Below are positions 1-7,584 of a stretch of DNA of 11,543 nt, piece by piece. A program made the position numbers and the translations under genes. The notes under the pieces are model-generated. The model was not told the DNA's origin. It was given only the letters and a program-made list of their open reading frames with translations, and ran no database searches. The stretch is from JAZDJJ01 sp043804035. Its GTDB lineage: Bacteria > Bacteroidota > Bacteroidia > Palsa-948. Position 1 is the first letter of the stretch, and every line of letters starts with the position of its first letter. The DNA lies in the NCBI GenBank assembly GCA_043804035.1, contig JAZDJJ010000034.1, positions 1 to 11,543 on the forward strand, read 5' to 3'.

Positions 1-847
1 TGTTTTGAAAATAAATGATGGTGTTCGTTTGTTTCGCAATCCCGCGCAAACAGTTGCAAAACTTTTTTCATTGCTTGACGGATACAAAGACAGAGCAGAA
101 TTGCAGTTAGGAGAATTTTGGGACGGAGGAATGATAAACAAAAAAGGAACTTTTACCCCTGTAAAGTTCATTGGCATTGATAAAAAACTTACAAAGGAAT
201 TAGTGGATGTTATTATTGAAGAAGTAATCGGACTTGAAGAAAACAATCAGGAAGAAATAAAAACTGAAAACGGAACAGAAGATAAAATTCCAACAGTGAA
301 AATTATTTACACTTACAAACAACAGGAAGTAAATCATGACTATGTGAACAAAACAATCAGGCAGAGCAAAAAAACAGGCATCAAAGCAGAGTTGATTTCA
401 TTGGACGAATTACTCTCACAAAAAGCCGATATGCTTTATACTCCCGACAATGCAGTAATTGAAATGGAGACAGACGGCAAACTATGGAAAGTTGAAATCA
501 AAAAATATTTCAGCCCTTATCTGAAAAATAAAATTGACGACTTTAACAACAAAAAAATAAAACAAAAAACACTTGACGAGGCAATTAGTCAGGGAAATCA
601 AAATAATCATTCAATCATAGTCAAAATCAGCGACAGCGGGCTTGAGTTAATTGAAGCGATTCAGTTTGACACTATGCTCCGCAAAGACAGTGTATGGACA
701 AGCAACTTGGATTTAGAAAACAAAGCAGGAGTAAAAGAAAAAATTAAAGCGATTTACAAAGTCCCGACAAACAAATTCAAAATGAAAATCAGAAACATTG
801 CGGGTGATGAAATAATTATTGACAGCAGTGAATTATCAAAGAAATAA
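1..847 (+). CDS. C-terminal part of an unrecognised protein, 5' end outside window
   Basis: The frame is open to the left edge. The first possible start inside the window is a TTG at base 5, but the codon before it is sense (GTT), so the gene most likely begins upstream and this is its last 280 or so residues. I do not recognise the family. Residues 1-75 look like a compact mixed domain (LQLGEFWDGG at 33-42). Residues 76-95 are a Glu/Asn/Lys-rich linker. Residues 97-260 look like a second alpha/beta domain. Within it, PDNAVIEME (147-155) is followed by DGKLWKVEIKK (157-167) and a helical stretch ending in a Gln/Asn-rich segment and an IIVKIS strand (204-209). That order resembles the C-terminal nuclease domains of CdiA/BECR-type toxins, and PD...EIK also loosely fits PD-(D/E)XK. 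Both are weak impressions. It could be a phage, toxin or restriction-associated protein. It is convergent with the histidine kinase gene, with a 67-bp gap. Confidence 0.6.
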   Translation, partial: VLKINDGVRLFRNPAQTVAKLFSLLDGYKDRAELQLGEFWDGGMINKKGTFTPVKFIGIDKKLTKELVDVIIEEVIGLEENNQEEIKTENGTEDKIPTVKIIYTYKQQEVNHDYVNKTIRQSKKTGIKAELISLDELLSQKADMLYTPDNAVIEMETDGKLWKVEIKKYFSPYLKNKIDDFNNKKIKQKTLDEAISQGNQNNHSIIVKISDSGLELIEAIQFDTMLRKDSVWTSNLDLENKAGVKEKIKAIYKVPTNKFKMKIRNIAGDEIIIDSSELSKK

Positions 848-914
848 TCACAGCATTGTAAACAGAGCGGAAAATTCTTACATTAAAAAATTACTTGATT
901 ATTTTCAGCAAACC

Positions 915-2417
915 TTATTTATTCAGCACAATGCGGAATGTTGTTCCGTTATCTATCTCTGATATTTTTACAAAAATTTTTCCACCGTGATAATTTTCAA
1001 TAATGCGTTTGCTCAGCGAAAGTCCAAGTCCCCATCCACGTTGCTTGGTAGTGAAGCCGGGTTGAAAAATGGTTTTGAATTTAGAATGTGGAATTCCTTT
1101 TCCTGTATCTGAAACATCAATATATACAAATTGTATTTGGTCAGAAATTTCTACTGCAATAGAGCCAGTACCATTTGTTGCATCCACAGCGTTACGGCAA
1201 AGATTTTCAATCACCCACTCAAATAATGGAATATTGATGGCTATTGAAACGGGATAAGTATATGAAGTGGTAACAGAAAAATTTATGTTTCCGGATATAC
1301 GTGTTTTCATGTATTCGATAGATTTCCTGACTACCATATTTATATCTGCTTTTTCCAAAATTGGTGTTGAGCCGATTTTTGAAAAACGTTCTGTAATTGT
1401 TTCTAACCGATTCACGTCCTGACGTACATCTTTCAGCATTTGTTCATCCACTCCTTTCATTTTCATGTACTCTATCCATGCGATAAGTGAAGACAAGGGA
1501 GTGCCAAGTTGATGCGCTGTTTCTTTTGCCATACCGAGCCACACCTGATCTTGTTCAGTTTTACGCGCTATGCTAAAAAGAATATAGGAAACAAGCAGGA
1601 AAATTCCGATGACACCGAATTGAAAGAAAGGATAATACTTCAACTGAGTAAGAAGAAAAGAATCATGATAAAAAATATAATTCTTTTGCCCGTAGCCGAG
1701 GTCTATTTCAATAGGCGAATTTTGTGATGCCATTTCATCTATTGAATTTTTCAACAGCAATGAATCATGAACAATAAGAGAATCCATGTTGCCAAAAGCA
1801 ATAACCTTACTATGCAAAGAATCTGTGTAAATGACAGGCACAGAAGCGGAATTTACCGCCACTTCAGAAATAAAAGATTTAATTAATCCTTCAAAAACTG
1901 TTTTCAATTCGGCAAAAAGTTGTGAGTCGCGGTAGTAGAGATAATTTTTTTTCCCATGCATAATTTCAATTTCAATGGGAGGATGTTGCAATTGCATCGT
2001 ATCCATTTGGCACTTCAAATAATTTTCATCTTTCATCAGCAGAGAATCCAGATTTTTTGAAAACAAAACCGTTCCTTTATCGTCTGCAATAATTACCGGA
2101 ATAGTTTGATTGTTCCTGATAACATTTAATACAAAGGTGTAATCGTTCAGATTTCTTTTTAACTGACGATTGGCTTCAGCCCAAAGATGAATATTCTGCC
2201 GCTCTTCGCTTTCAATTTTACGGAATAATTCGTTTGTATACTTGACCAAACTTGCTTTTCGCTGGATGGCTTCTGCCCACAGACGAACTTTTTTACGTTC
2301 ATCATCTGCAATTTTTCTTACTAATTGATTGGTGTACCAGAGAGAGGAAATAACTATTATCACTGCGGATAGCAATAAAAAAAGTTTCCATCGTTGTTTA
2401 TGAGAATAAATATTCAT
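915..2417 (-). CDS. Membrane sensor histidine kinase with duplicated input region
   Basis: The protein (500 aa) is a two-component sensor kinase of the inner membrane. TM1 is at about residues 11-28 and TM2 at about 262-284, enclosing a large extracytoplasmic region. The kinase core has an H-box with MAKETAHQLGTPLSS (296-310, phospho-acceptor His302), an N-box ENLCRNAVDA (404-413), a G1 box DTGKGIP (437-443), an F-box IFQPGFTT (450-457) and a G2 box GWGLGL (461-466). All key residues look intact, so it should be active. The input region is odd. A charged helix ending LWAEA occurs twice (33-50 and 65-82), and a sensor unit occurs twice: IPVII...PPIEIEIMHGKKNYLYYRDS (106-165) and VPVIY...SPIEIDLGYGQKNYIFYHDS (193-253). 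No response regulator gene is adjacent, so the partner is unknown. The ATG at 2417 has an A-rich leader and no Shine-Dalgarno. The upstream promoter region runs into the repeat island, with the first element 36 bp away. Confidence 0.95.
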   Translation of the reverse strand: MNIYSHKQRWKLFLLLSAVIIVISSLWYTNQLVRKIADDERKKVRLWAEAIQRKASLVKYTNELFRKIESEERQNIHLWAEANRQLKRNLNDYTFVLNVIRNNQTIPVIIADDKGTVLFSKNLDSLLMKDENYLKCQMDTMQLQHPPIEIEIMHGKKNYLYYRDSQLFAELKTVFEGLIKSFISEVAVNSASVPVIYTDSLHSKVIAFGNMDSLIVHDSLLLKNSIDEMASQNSPIEIDLGYGQKNYIFYHDSFLLTQLKYYPFFQFGVIGIFLLVSYILFSIARKTEQDQVWLGMAKETAHQLGTPLSSLIAWIEYMKMKGVDEQMLKDVRQDVNRLETITERFSKIGSTPILEKADINMVVRKSIEYMKTRISGNINFSVTTSYTYPVSIAINIPLFEWVIENLCRNAVDATNGTGSIAVEISDQIQFVYIDVSDTGKGIPHSKFKTIFQPGFTTKQRGWGLGLSLSKRIIENYHGGKIFVKISEIDNGTTFRIVLNK

Positions 2418-2452
2418 TTTTTAGTTTTTAGTCATTATTTTGTTATAAACAG

Positions 2453-2546
2453 GACTTACGCAAAAAACCATAATAAGCCATAGATTCACAGATTTTTTTA
2501 TTGCTTATCAGTAAATTTATGGCAAAAATAAACTTCTGCGTAAGTC
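2453..2546. mobile_element. Short inverted-repeat (MITE-like) element, family E copy 1
   Basis: A 10-bp perfect terminal inverted repeat, GACTTACGCA at 2453-2462 and TGCGTAAGTC at 2537-2546, bounds 94 bp. A nested inverted repeat lies inside (GCCATA 2477-2482, TATGGC 2518-2523), as does AGATTCACA. The same ends and the AGATTCACA word recur at 11259-11423, so this is a family. It has no coding capacity and would be mobilised in trans if at all. It sits 35 bp upstream of the histidine kinase start. No clear target duplication is seen. Confidence 0.55.
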
Positions 2547-2549
2547 ATA

Positions 2550-2864
2550 GATTTATAAAGTTGTCTCAACCATTTATACATTCCCTTCAATCATTTATAC
2601 ATTCATTTCAACCATTTATAAAGTTGTCTCAACAATAATCACTTTCATCTCAACCATTTATAAAGTTGTCTCAACCATTTGTACATTCATCTCAATGACT
2701 TGTACATTCATCTCAATCATTTATAAAGTTGTCTCAACCATTTGTACATTCGTCTCAATCATTTATAAAGTTGTCTCAATCATTTGTACATTCATCTCAA
2801 CCATTTGTACATTCGTCTCAACGATTTATAAAGTTGTCTCAATCATTTGTACATTCGTCTCAAT
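2550..2864. repeat. 21-bp minisatellite, 15 tandem copies
   Basis: Fifteen head-to-tail units of exactly 21 bp (315 bp in all) with no length change. There are two main unit types. Type A reads CATTTATAAAGTTGTCTCAA plus C or T, and type B reads CATTTGTACATTCATCTCAA plus C or T. The order is about A B B A x A B B A B A B B A B, where x (2634-2654) is a diverged unit and units 2-3 are older B-like variants. There are no spacers, so it is not a CRISPR array. Because 21 is a multiple of 3 the frames stay open, which produces a spurious repetitive reading frame. The array lies between two inverted-repeat elements, upstream of the histidine kinase gene and downstream of the PKD-protein gene. Confidence 0.95.
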
Positions 2865-2872
2865 AGATTATA

Positions 2873-3012
2873 GGGCAGTTCTAAAAATACAAATAAACGT
2901 CATTGCGAAGGAGGAACGACTGAAGCAATCTGTTTTTTCATGTAGAAATAGAGATTGCTTCCTGCTTCGTGCCTCGCAGTCGCAATGACGAAATTAATTT
3001 TTGGAACTGCCC
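2873..3012 (-). mobile_element. MITE-like element, family M copy 1 (long form)
   Basis: A 140-bp element bounded by GGGCAGTTC (2873-2881) and GAACTGCCC (3004-3012); the inverted similarity runs on to about 16 bp (GGGCAGTTCYAAAAAT). Inside are two more pairs of inverted arms: CGTCATTGCGA (2898-2908) with TCGCAATGACG (2980-2990), and GAAGCAATCT (2922-2931) with AGATTGCTTC (2952-2961). It can therefore fold into a long hairpin in DNA or RNA. A shorter copy lies in the opposite orientation at 9957-10064. The strand given is arbitrary: copy 2 as read on + is taken as forward. There is no coding capacity. Being just downstream of the PKD gene, it may act as a transcript end, but no U-tract marks it as a classical terminator. 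Confidence 0.75.
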
Positions 3013-3061
3013 TGTATAATAAAAATAAAGCACCCATTAACCAATAACGATTAACAATTAA

Positions 3062-5923
3062 CTATCTAATAACAGTAACATTTCCCATATACTTATGCTC
3101 TTTGTTAAACACATCTGTTAATTTAATTTTCCATATATAAACATCTTGCTGTACAGTGGTGCCGCTGCCGCCACTTATTGTACCATCCCATTTTATTTTA
3201 AAATTGTTTGTAAGAAAAATCAAATTACCCCAGCGGTCAAAGATTTGCATTTCATAATTAGCAATGCCTACACCATATCCCGAAAATAAATCATTTATCT
3301 CATCCTTGTTTGGAGAAAAAGCATTAGGAACATAAAAAGCAAAATCTGCTATTCGTATCGGATGTTGTACAGTGTCCATACATCCGTATTGTGAAATGGT
3401 TTTCAGTGTAACAATATAAATTCCTGTATCAACATAAAGATGAGTCGGCTCTGTAATATTGGAATTTACAGAATCACCATCCCCGAAATACCAATACCAA
3501 GCTGTTACATCTGTTGAAGAAAGATTGGTGAATGTGATTGCATCTGTTAATTCTGCTGTGGGAAAGGGCGATGAAGAAAAATCAGCAGTAGGTTGAGGAT
3601 AAACTATTACAGGAAAAGAAATAAAATTTATGCAATTATTATTGGAAATACCAGCAAGGGTGACAGTATGATTTCCGGCAGAAGAATAAATATGAGATGG
3701 ATTTTGTTGAGCGGAAGTATCACCATCACCAAAATTCCATTTCCATTCCGAAATATTTCCCGAAGAAATAGATGAATAATCAGTGAACGATGTGGGATGA
3801 TTCACACAAACACTGTCGGATGTAAAATTGGCAACGGGATTTGGATAGATACTTATCGTGTTTGCAACAGTATCGGTGCAACCGCCAGGAGAAATTACAA
3901 TCAACGTTACTATATAATTTCCATATCCCGAATAAGTATGAGTTGGATGCTGAACAGTAGAAGTATCTCCATCACCAAATTGCCAATACCATTGTTGTGC
4001 TCCTGTTGATGCATCAGTAAAGACAAATGGAATATTAAGACAAGTGTTTGTAACAGGAAACGATGCTGTAGGAAAAGGATAAACAATTGCAGGATGCTTG
4101 ATAGAACTTTGACATCCGCTATCGGAAGTAACTGTCAAAAACACTTCAAATGTTCCCGATGATGAAAATGTATGCGAAGGATTTTGTAAGTTGGAAATAT
4201 TATTAGCCCCCGAATTTTGATCTCCAAAGTTCCAACTCCACGTGGTGATCTTTCCTTGTGCAACATTTGATAAATTAGTGAATGATGTGATATTGCCAAA
4301 ACAAAGTGTTGTGCTGCTAAAATCTGAAATTGGCAGAGGATTGATAAAAACATTTTTTGAAATACTATCAATGCACCCTTGATTAGCAACGATTAATGTT
4401 ATTGAATAACTTCCTGCACTGGAATAAGTATGACTCGGATTTTGAATATTGGAAGTATTGCTTGGTCCTGATGATGGCTCGCCAAAATTCCACGACCATT
4501 GAGTTCCACCTATTGATTGATTCGTAAAAACGGTTGCATTATTCAAACATGAATTAGATGCAATAAAAGAAGGAACAGGGGAAGGATTTACAGTAACTGT
4601 TAATAAAGAAAATGTATTACACCCGTTTCTATCAGTAATTGTGATAGTATAAGTTTCACTTGAAGATGGTTGAATAGATATTGCTGTAGTAGTCATATTT
4701 CCCGGGCTCCATAAATAAGTGTATCCCGGTGTGCCTCCCGAAACCGAAGCAGTAAGTGTGGTAACTTGTCCTGAACATATTGAAACATCTAATCCTACAT
4801 TAACAGTGGGTGAAGGATTTACAGTTATAACAACACTATCGGTAGCAGTACATCCATTAGTAGTTGTGGCGGTTACTATATATGTACCTGAAGCCGCGAT
4901 GGTTGCATTAGTAATTGTTGGATTCTGTACAGATGATGTAAAGCCATTCGGTCCTGACCAATTAAATTTAATAATTGTGTCTGAATGAATTTCTTCAGTT
5001 AATTTAACAAATATTTTATCACCTTTTGGATTACAACAATTGGGATCTGTAATCAAACTTTTAAAGATAGGATCTGATGAATATCCGAAAGCAGGAATAT
5101 AAGTGGAGCCAACAGGTTGTGAGGATGTAAAGCCACCCGTTGATTCAATTATAACACCTTTACCACTGCAAAAATCAATTTTAAAATGACCATCAACCAA
5201 CCAATTATCTAATGTGCTTTCATAAATTCCTGACGAAAACAAACAACAATCCCAATCATAAACCGTAGCATAACGAAAGTACCTGTTGGAGCCATCTAAT
5301 GCTTGAATACCTGAACAATTTACAATAGTCCCATTTGCAGTCAACGTTGTTGAAGATCCTGCACAAATGGTTGTATCTTTACTTGCGATGACAGTGGGCG
5401 GAGAATTTACAGTAACAGTTTTTGTATCTGTACATCCATTTGCATCCGTTCCTGTAACTGTATAAGATGTTGTAGTTGTCGGATTGACTGTAATACTTGT
5501 AGTGGTTTGTCCACCAGGAGACCAACTATAACTTACTCCACCCGAAGCAGTGAGCGTGGTAGTTTGACCAAAACATAAGATTGTATTTCCTGAAATGTTA
5601 ATTGCAGGTGATTCTGTAATGGTAATTGTGGTGGTGGCATTACACGATAGTCCATCTTGCACATTAATTGTGTATGTTCCTGCTGTTAATCCTGTTGATG
5701 TTTGCGTGGTTTGTCCGTTGCTCCACTGGTAAGTATAAGGTGGATTTCCTCCGCTTGGAGTTACAGTTGCAGAACCATTGTTTCCTCCAAAACATGAAAC
5801 ATTATTTACGTTGTAAGATAAAGAGCAGGATGACTGTGTAAATAGTTTTGTGTTTTGAAAGATAAAAAAAACAATCAGCCACATGCTGATTGAAAAATAT
5901 TTATATGGTAATTTTTTTTTCAT
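3062..5923 (-). CDS. Secreted PKD/SprB-repeat surface protein with CHU_C (T9SS) C-terminal domain
   Basis: A large modular extracellular protein, probably exported by Sec and then delivered to the surface by type IX secretion. The frame extends to a TTG at 5941, but the ATG at 5923 fits better because it begins MKKKLPYKY and a hydrophobic signal segment. That gives 953 aa; the positions below count from the TTG. Modules: SprB-like repeat with SCFGGNNGSATV and GGNPPYTYQW (40-107); Ig-like modules at 111-178, 180-375 and 377-451; five PKD domains at about 454-864 with WSWNFG, WYWQFGDGDT, WKWNFGDGD and WYWYFGDGD cores and HTYSSAG-type strands; CHU_C domain with YVPNAFSPNKDEIND (870-884) and IFDRWGNLIF (900-909), ending GNVTVIR. 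The second Ig-like module is split by about 115 Cys-rich residues (about 208-322). PKD and SprB modules suggest adhesion or polymer binding; no enzymatic domain is seen. It follows dtd by 144 bp. A TAAATTTG (minus strand, 6009-6016) could be a -7 box, but no -33 partner is visible. Confidence 0.93.
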   Translation of the reverse strand: MKKKLPYKYFSISMWLIVFFIFQNTKLFTQSSCSLSYNVNNVSCFGGNNGSATVTPSGGNPPYTYQWSNGQTTQTSTGLTAGTYTINVQDGLSCNATTTITITESPAINISGNTILCFGQTTTLTASGGVSYSWSPGGQTTTSITVNPTTTTSYTVTGTDANGCTDTKTVTVNSPPTVIASKDTTICAGSSTTLTANGTIVNCSGIQALDGSNRYFRYATVYDWDCCLFSSGIYESTLDNWLVDGHFKIDFCSGKGVIIESTGGFTSSQPVGSTYIPAFGYSSDPIFKSLITDPNCCNPKGDKIFVKLTEEIHSDTIIKFNWSGPNGFTSSVQNPTITNATIAASGTYIVTATTTNGCTATDSVVITVNPSPTVNVGLDVSICSGQVTTLTASVSGGTPGYTYLWSPGNMTTTAISIQPSSSETYTITITDRNGCNTFSLLTVTVNPSPVPSFIASNSCLNNATVFTNQSIGGTQWSWNFGEPSSGPSNTSNIQNPSHTYSSAGSYSITLIVANQGCIDSISKNVFINPLPISDFSSTTLCFGNITSFTNLSNVAQGKITTWSWNFGDQNSGANNISNLQNPSHTFSSSGTFEVFLTVTSDSGCQSSIKHPAIVYPFPTASFPVTNTCLNIPFVFTDASTGAQQWYWQFGDGDTSTVQHPTHTYSGYGNYIVTLIVISPGGCTDTVANTISIYPNPVANFTSDSVCVNHPTSFTDYSSISSGNISEWKWNFGDGDTSAQQNPSHIYSSAGNHTVTLAGISNNNCINFISFPVIVYPQPTADFSSSPFPTAELTDAITFTNLSSTDVTAWYWYFGDGDSVNSNITEPTHLYVDTGIYIVTLKTISQYGCMDTVQHPIRIADFAFYVPNAFSPNKDEINDLFSGYGVGIANYEMQIFDRWGNLIFLTNNFKIKWDGTISGGSGTTVQQDVYIWKIKLTDVFNKEHKYMGNVTVIR

Positions 5924-6067
5924 CAAGTAAAAATATAACAAAAAATTGTAACTCGTATGTTAGAAAAAATTGTTTTTTCATTTCTTCAATACAGTTTAAA
6001 GACCTTATCAAATTTAAAATGTGATTTCATTTCTGAATATTTTTGTTTAAAGTATAAGTTTTTGTCG

Positions 6068-6520
6068 TTACTCTTTATTTTTTGTATCTATTACAATCGT
6101 TACTGGTCCGTTATTGATAAGTGATACTTCCATCATAGCGCCAAACACTCCTGTTTGTACCGGCTTACATAAATCAATTTCCATTTGTTTAATAAATTTT
6201 TCGTAGAGCGGAATAGCAATTTCCGGTTTTGCTGCACGAATGTACGACGGTCGGTTTCCTTTTTTTGTACTTGCGTGAAGTGTGAATTGCGAAACGATAA
6301 GAATATCTCCGCAAATTTCTTTCACGGAAAGATTCATCATCCCTTTCTCATCATTAAAAATTCTGAGATTGGAAATTTTTCCCGAGAGCCATTCAATATC
6401 TTTTTTTGTATCAGATTCTTCAATGCCAACAAACACAAGTAATCCATTGCCAATGGAAGATTTTATTTTCTCTTCTATAGTAACTGATGCATGTTTGACT
6501 CGCTGGATAACTGCTTTCAT
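6068..6520 (-). CDS. dtd: D-aminoacyl-tRNA deacylase
   Basis: This 150-aa protein is full length for the DTD family, the cytoplasmic homodimer that hydrolyses D-amino acids (and glycine mischarged on tRNA-Ala) from tRNA. It starts MKAVIQRVKHASVTI, the typical family N terminus. The two active-site signatures are present: SQFTLHA (77-83, with Thr80) and NNGPVT (136-141, the Gly-Pro motif that excludes L-amino acids). NRPSYIRAA (89-97) is also typical. The gene lies 25 bp downstream of rsgA on the same strand, so the two are probably co-transcribed. The upstream leader is A-rich, without Shine-Dalgarno. Nothing appears degenerate. Confidence 0.97.
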   Translation of the reverse strand: MKAVIQRVKHASVTIEEKIKSSIGNGLLVFVGIEESDTKKDIEWLSGKISNLRIFNDEKGMMNLSVKEICGDILIVSQFTLHASTKKGNRPSYIRAAKPEIAIPLYEKFIKQMEIDLCKPVQTGVFGAMMEVSLINNGPVTIVIDTKNKE

Positions 6521-6545
6521 AATTTTTCGCTATTTGATATTTGAT

Positions 6546-7490
6546 TTAGTTATCGTATTCTTTCACTACTTCTTTTCCGTTCATAATGCTCAGATATGAA
6601 TGATAACGTGATAATGCGATTTCGCCTTTTTGTGTTGCTTCAATTACTGCGCATTTTGGTTCGTTGATGTGCAGGCAAGTATTGTATTTACACTTACTTG
6701 CTTTTGCAAAAATTTCCTTAAAGAAATGATACATTTCGTTTCGTTCCATTTTGATAAGTCCGAATTCTTTTATGCCGGGTGTATCAATGACAAATCCACC
6801 GAAAGAGAGCAAATGCATTTCAGCAAAAGTTGTCGTGTGAATTCCTTTTAGATGTGTTTTAGAAATTTTTTCTGTTTTCAGATTCAATGATGGTTCTATG
6901 GCATTGAGGAAAGATGATTTTCCAACTCCCGAATGTCCGCAAATGAGTGTGGTATTATTTTTTAAAAGCGAAATCATTTTTTCTTTATCGGACTTTTTCA
7001 TTTTTATAGAAGAAATGCTGTGACATTTGTAATTGATATTTTCATAAATATTTATTTCATGCTCCAATTCCTTTTTTAGTTCATCGTCATTTTCAAAAAT
7101 ATCTGCTTTGTTAAAAATAATTTGAACAGGAATTCTATACGCTTCGCAAGTGGCAAGAAAGCGGTCAATAAAACCAAAAGAGGTCTTTGGAAAAGCAAAT
7201 GTTACAAATAAAAATGCCTGACTAATATTAGTAGCAATGATGTGCGATTGTTTACTGAGATTGGTAGCCCTTCGGATAATGCAATTCTTTCTTTCTTCTA
7301 TATTATTTATCACGCCTGTAATTTTATCCGTCTCCAACTCAAATGTAACTTTATCTCCAACGGCAATGGGATTTGTGCTTTTGTAATCGTCAATGCGCAA
7401 ACGTCCTCTGATGCGACACTTAAACTTTTGTTCATCCTCTGAAAAAACAGTATACCAATTGCCTGTAGATTTTATAATGATGCCTTTCAT
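6546..7490 (-). CDS. rsgA: Ribosome small-subunit-dependent GTPase A (RsgA/YjeQ)
   Basis: A circularly permuted GTPase (314 aa) that checks late 30S subunit maturation. In order: an N-terminal OB fold (about 1-70, with KCRIRGRLR at 24-32 and VGDKVTFE at 44-51), then the permuted G domain with G4 NKAD (127-130) before G1 GHSGVGKSS (185-193), switch region GIHTTT (216-221) and G3 DTPG (236-239), then a C-terminal zinc site formed by Cys267, Cys272, His274 and Cys280. All diagnostic motifs and the family length are present. It is the first gene of the probable rsgA-dtd operon and is divergent from gldA across 94 bp, so both promoters must lie in that gap. No classical Shine-Dalgarno precedes the ATG. 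Confidence 0.97.
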   Translation of the reverse strand: MKGIIIKSTGNWYTVFSEDEQKFKCRIRGRLRIDDYKSTNPIAVGDKVTFELETDKITGVINNIEERKNCIIRRATNLSKQSHIIATNISQAFLFVTFAFPKTSFGFIDRFLATCEAYRIPVQIIFNKADIFENDDELKKELEHEINIYENINYKCHSISSIKMKKSDKEKMISLLKNNTTLICGHSGVGKSSFLNAIEPSLNLKTEKISKTHLKGIHTTTFAEMHLLSFGGFVIDTPGIKEFGLIKMERNEMYHFFKEIFAKASKCKYNTCLHINEPKCAVIEATQKGEIALSRYHSYLSIMNGKEVVKEYDN

Positions 7491-7510
7491 TGCTGTAAAG
7501 TTATTCGTTA

Positions 7511-7540
7511 ATTGTGAATTGTTAATCGTGTGTATATTTG
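7511..7540 (+). promoter_or_regulatory. Candidate Bacteroidota housekeeping promoter for gldA
   Basis: TATATTTG at 7533-7540 is a perfect match to the -7 consensus TANNTTTG of the Bacteroidota primary sigma factor. ATTG at 7511-7514, 18 bp upstream, resembles the -33 TTTG box (usual spacing about 19). Transcription would start near 7546, leaving an A-rich leader of about 40 nt before the ATG at 7585. Confidence 0.5.
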
Positions 7541-7584
7541 AAAAATCTTTTTCTTATTTATAGAAAAAGAAAAATTCGCAAACA

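Noticed and set aside
848..914. Bidirectional terminator between the first gene and the kinase gene
   Set aside because: The 67-bp convergent gap is AT-rich but I could not find convincing inverted arms.
2550..2864. CRISPR array
   Set aside because: Units are directly adjacent at 21 bp with no unique spacers, and no cas genes are near.
2695..2988. 97-residue plus-strand reading frame rich in TFVSIIYKVVS units
   Set aside because: It is a by-product of the 21-bp repeats keeping one frame open, then runs into the MITE-like element; no start signal or protein character supports it.
4719..4988. 89-residue plus-strand frame inside the surface-protein gene
   Set aside because: It is antisense to well-defined Ig-like modules, whose repetitive Thr/Val codons explain the open frame.
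5924..5941. TTG start for the surface protein at 5941
   Set aside because: It adds MLYFYL before MKKK; the ATG at 5923 gives a normal signal peptide with a basic N terminus.
5942..6067. Terminator or regulatory RNA between dtd and the surface-protein gene
   Set aside because: No stable hairpin followed by a T-run was found; only an isolated TAAATTTG box without a -33 partner is visible.
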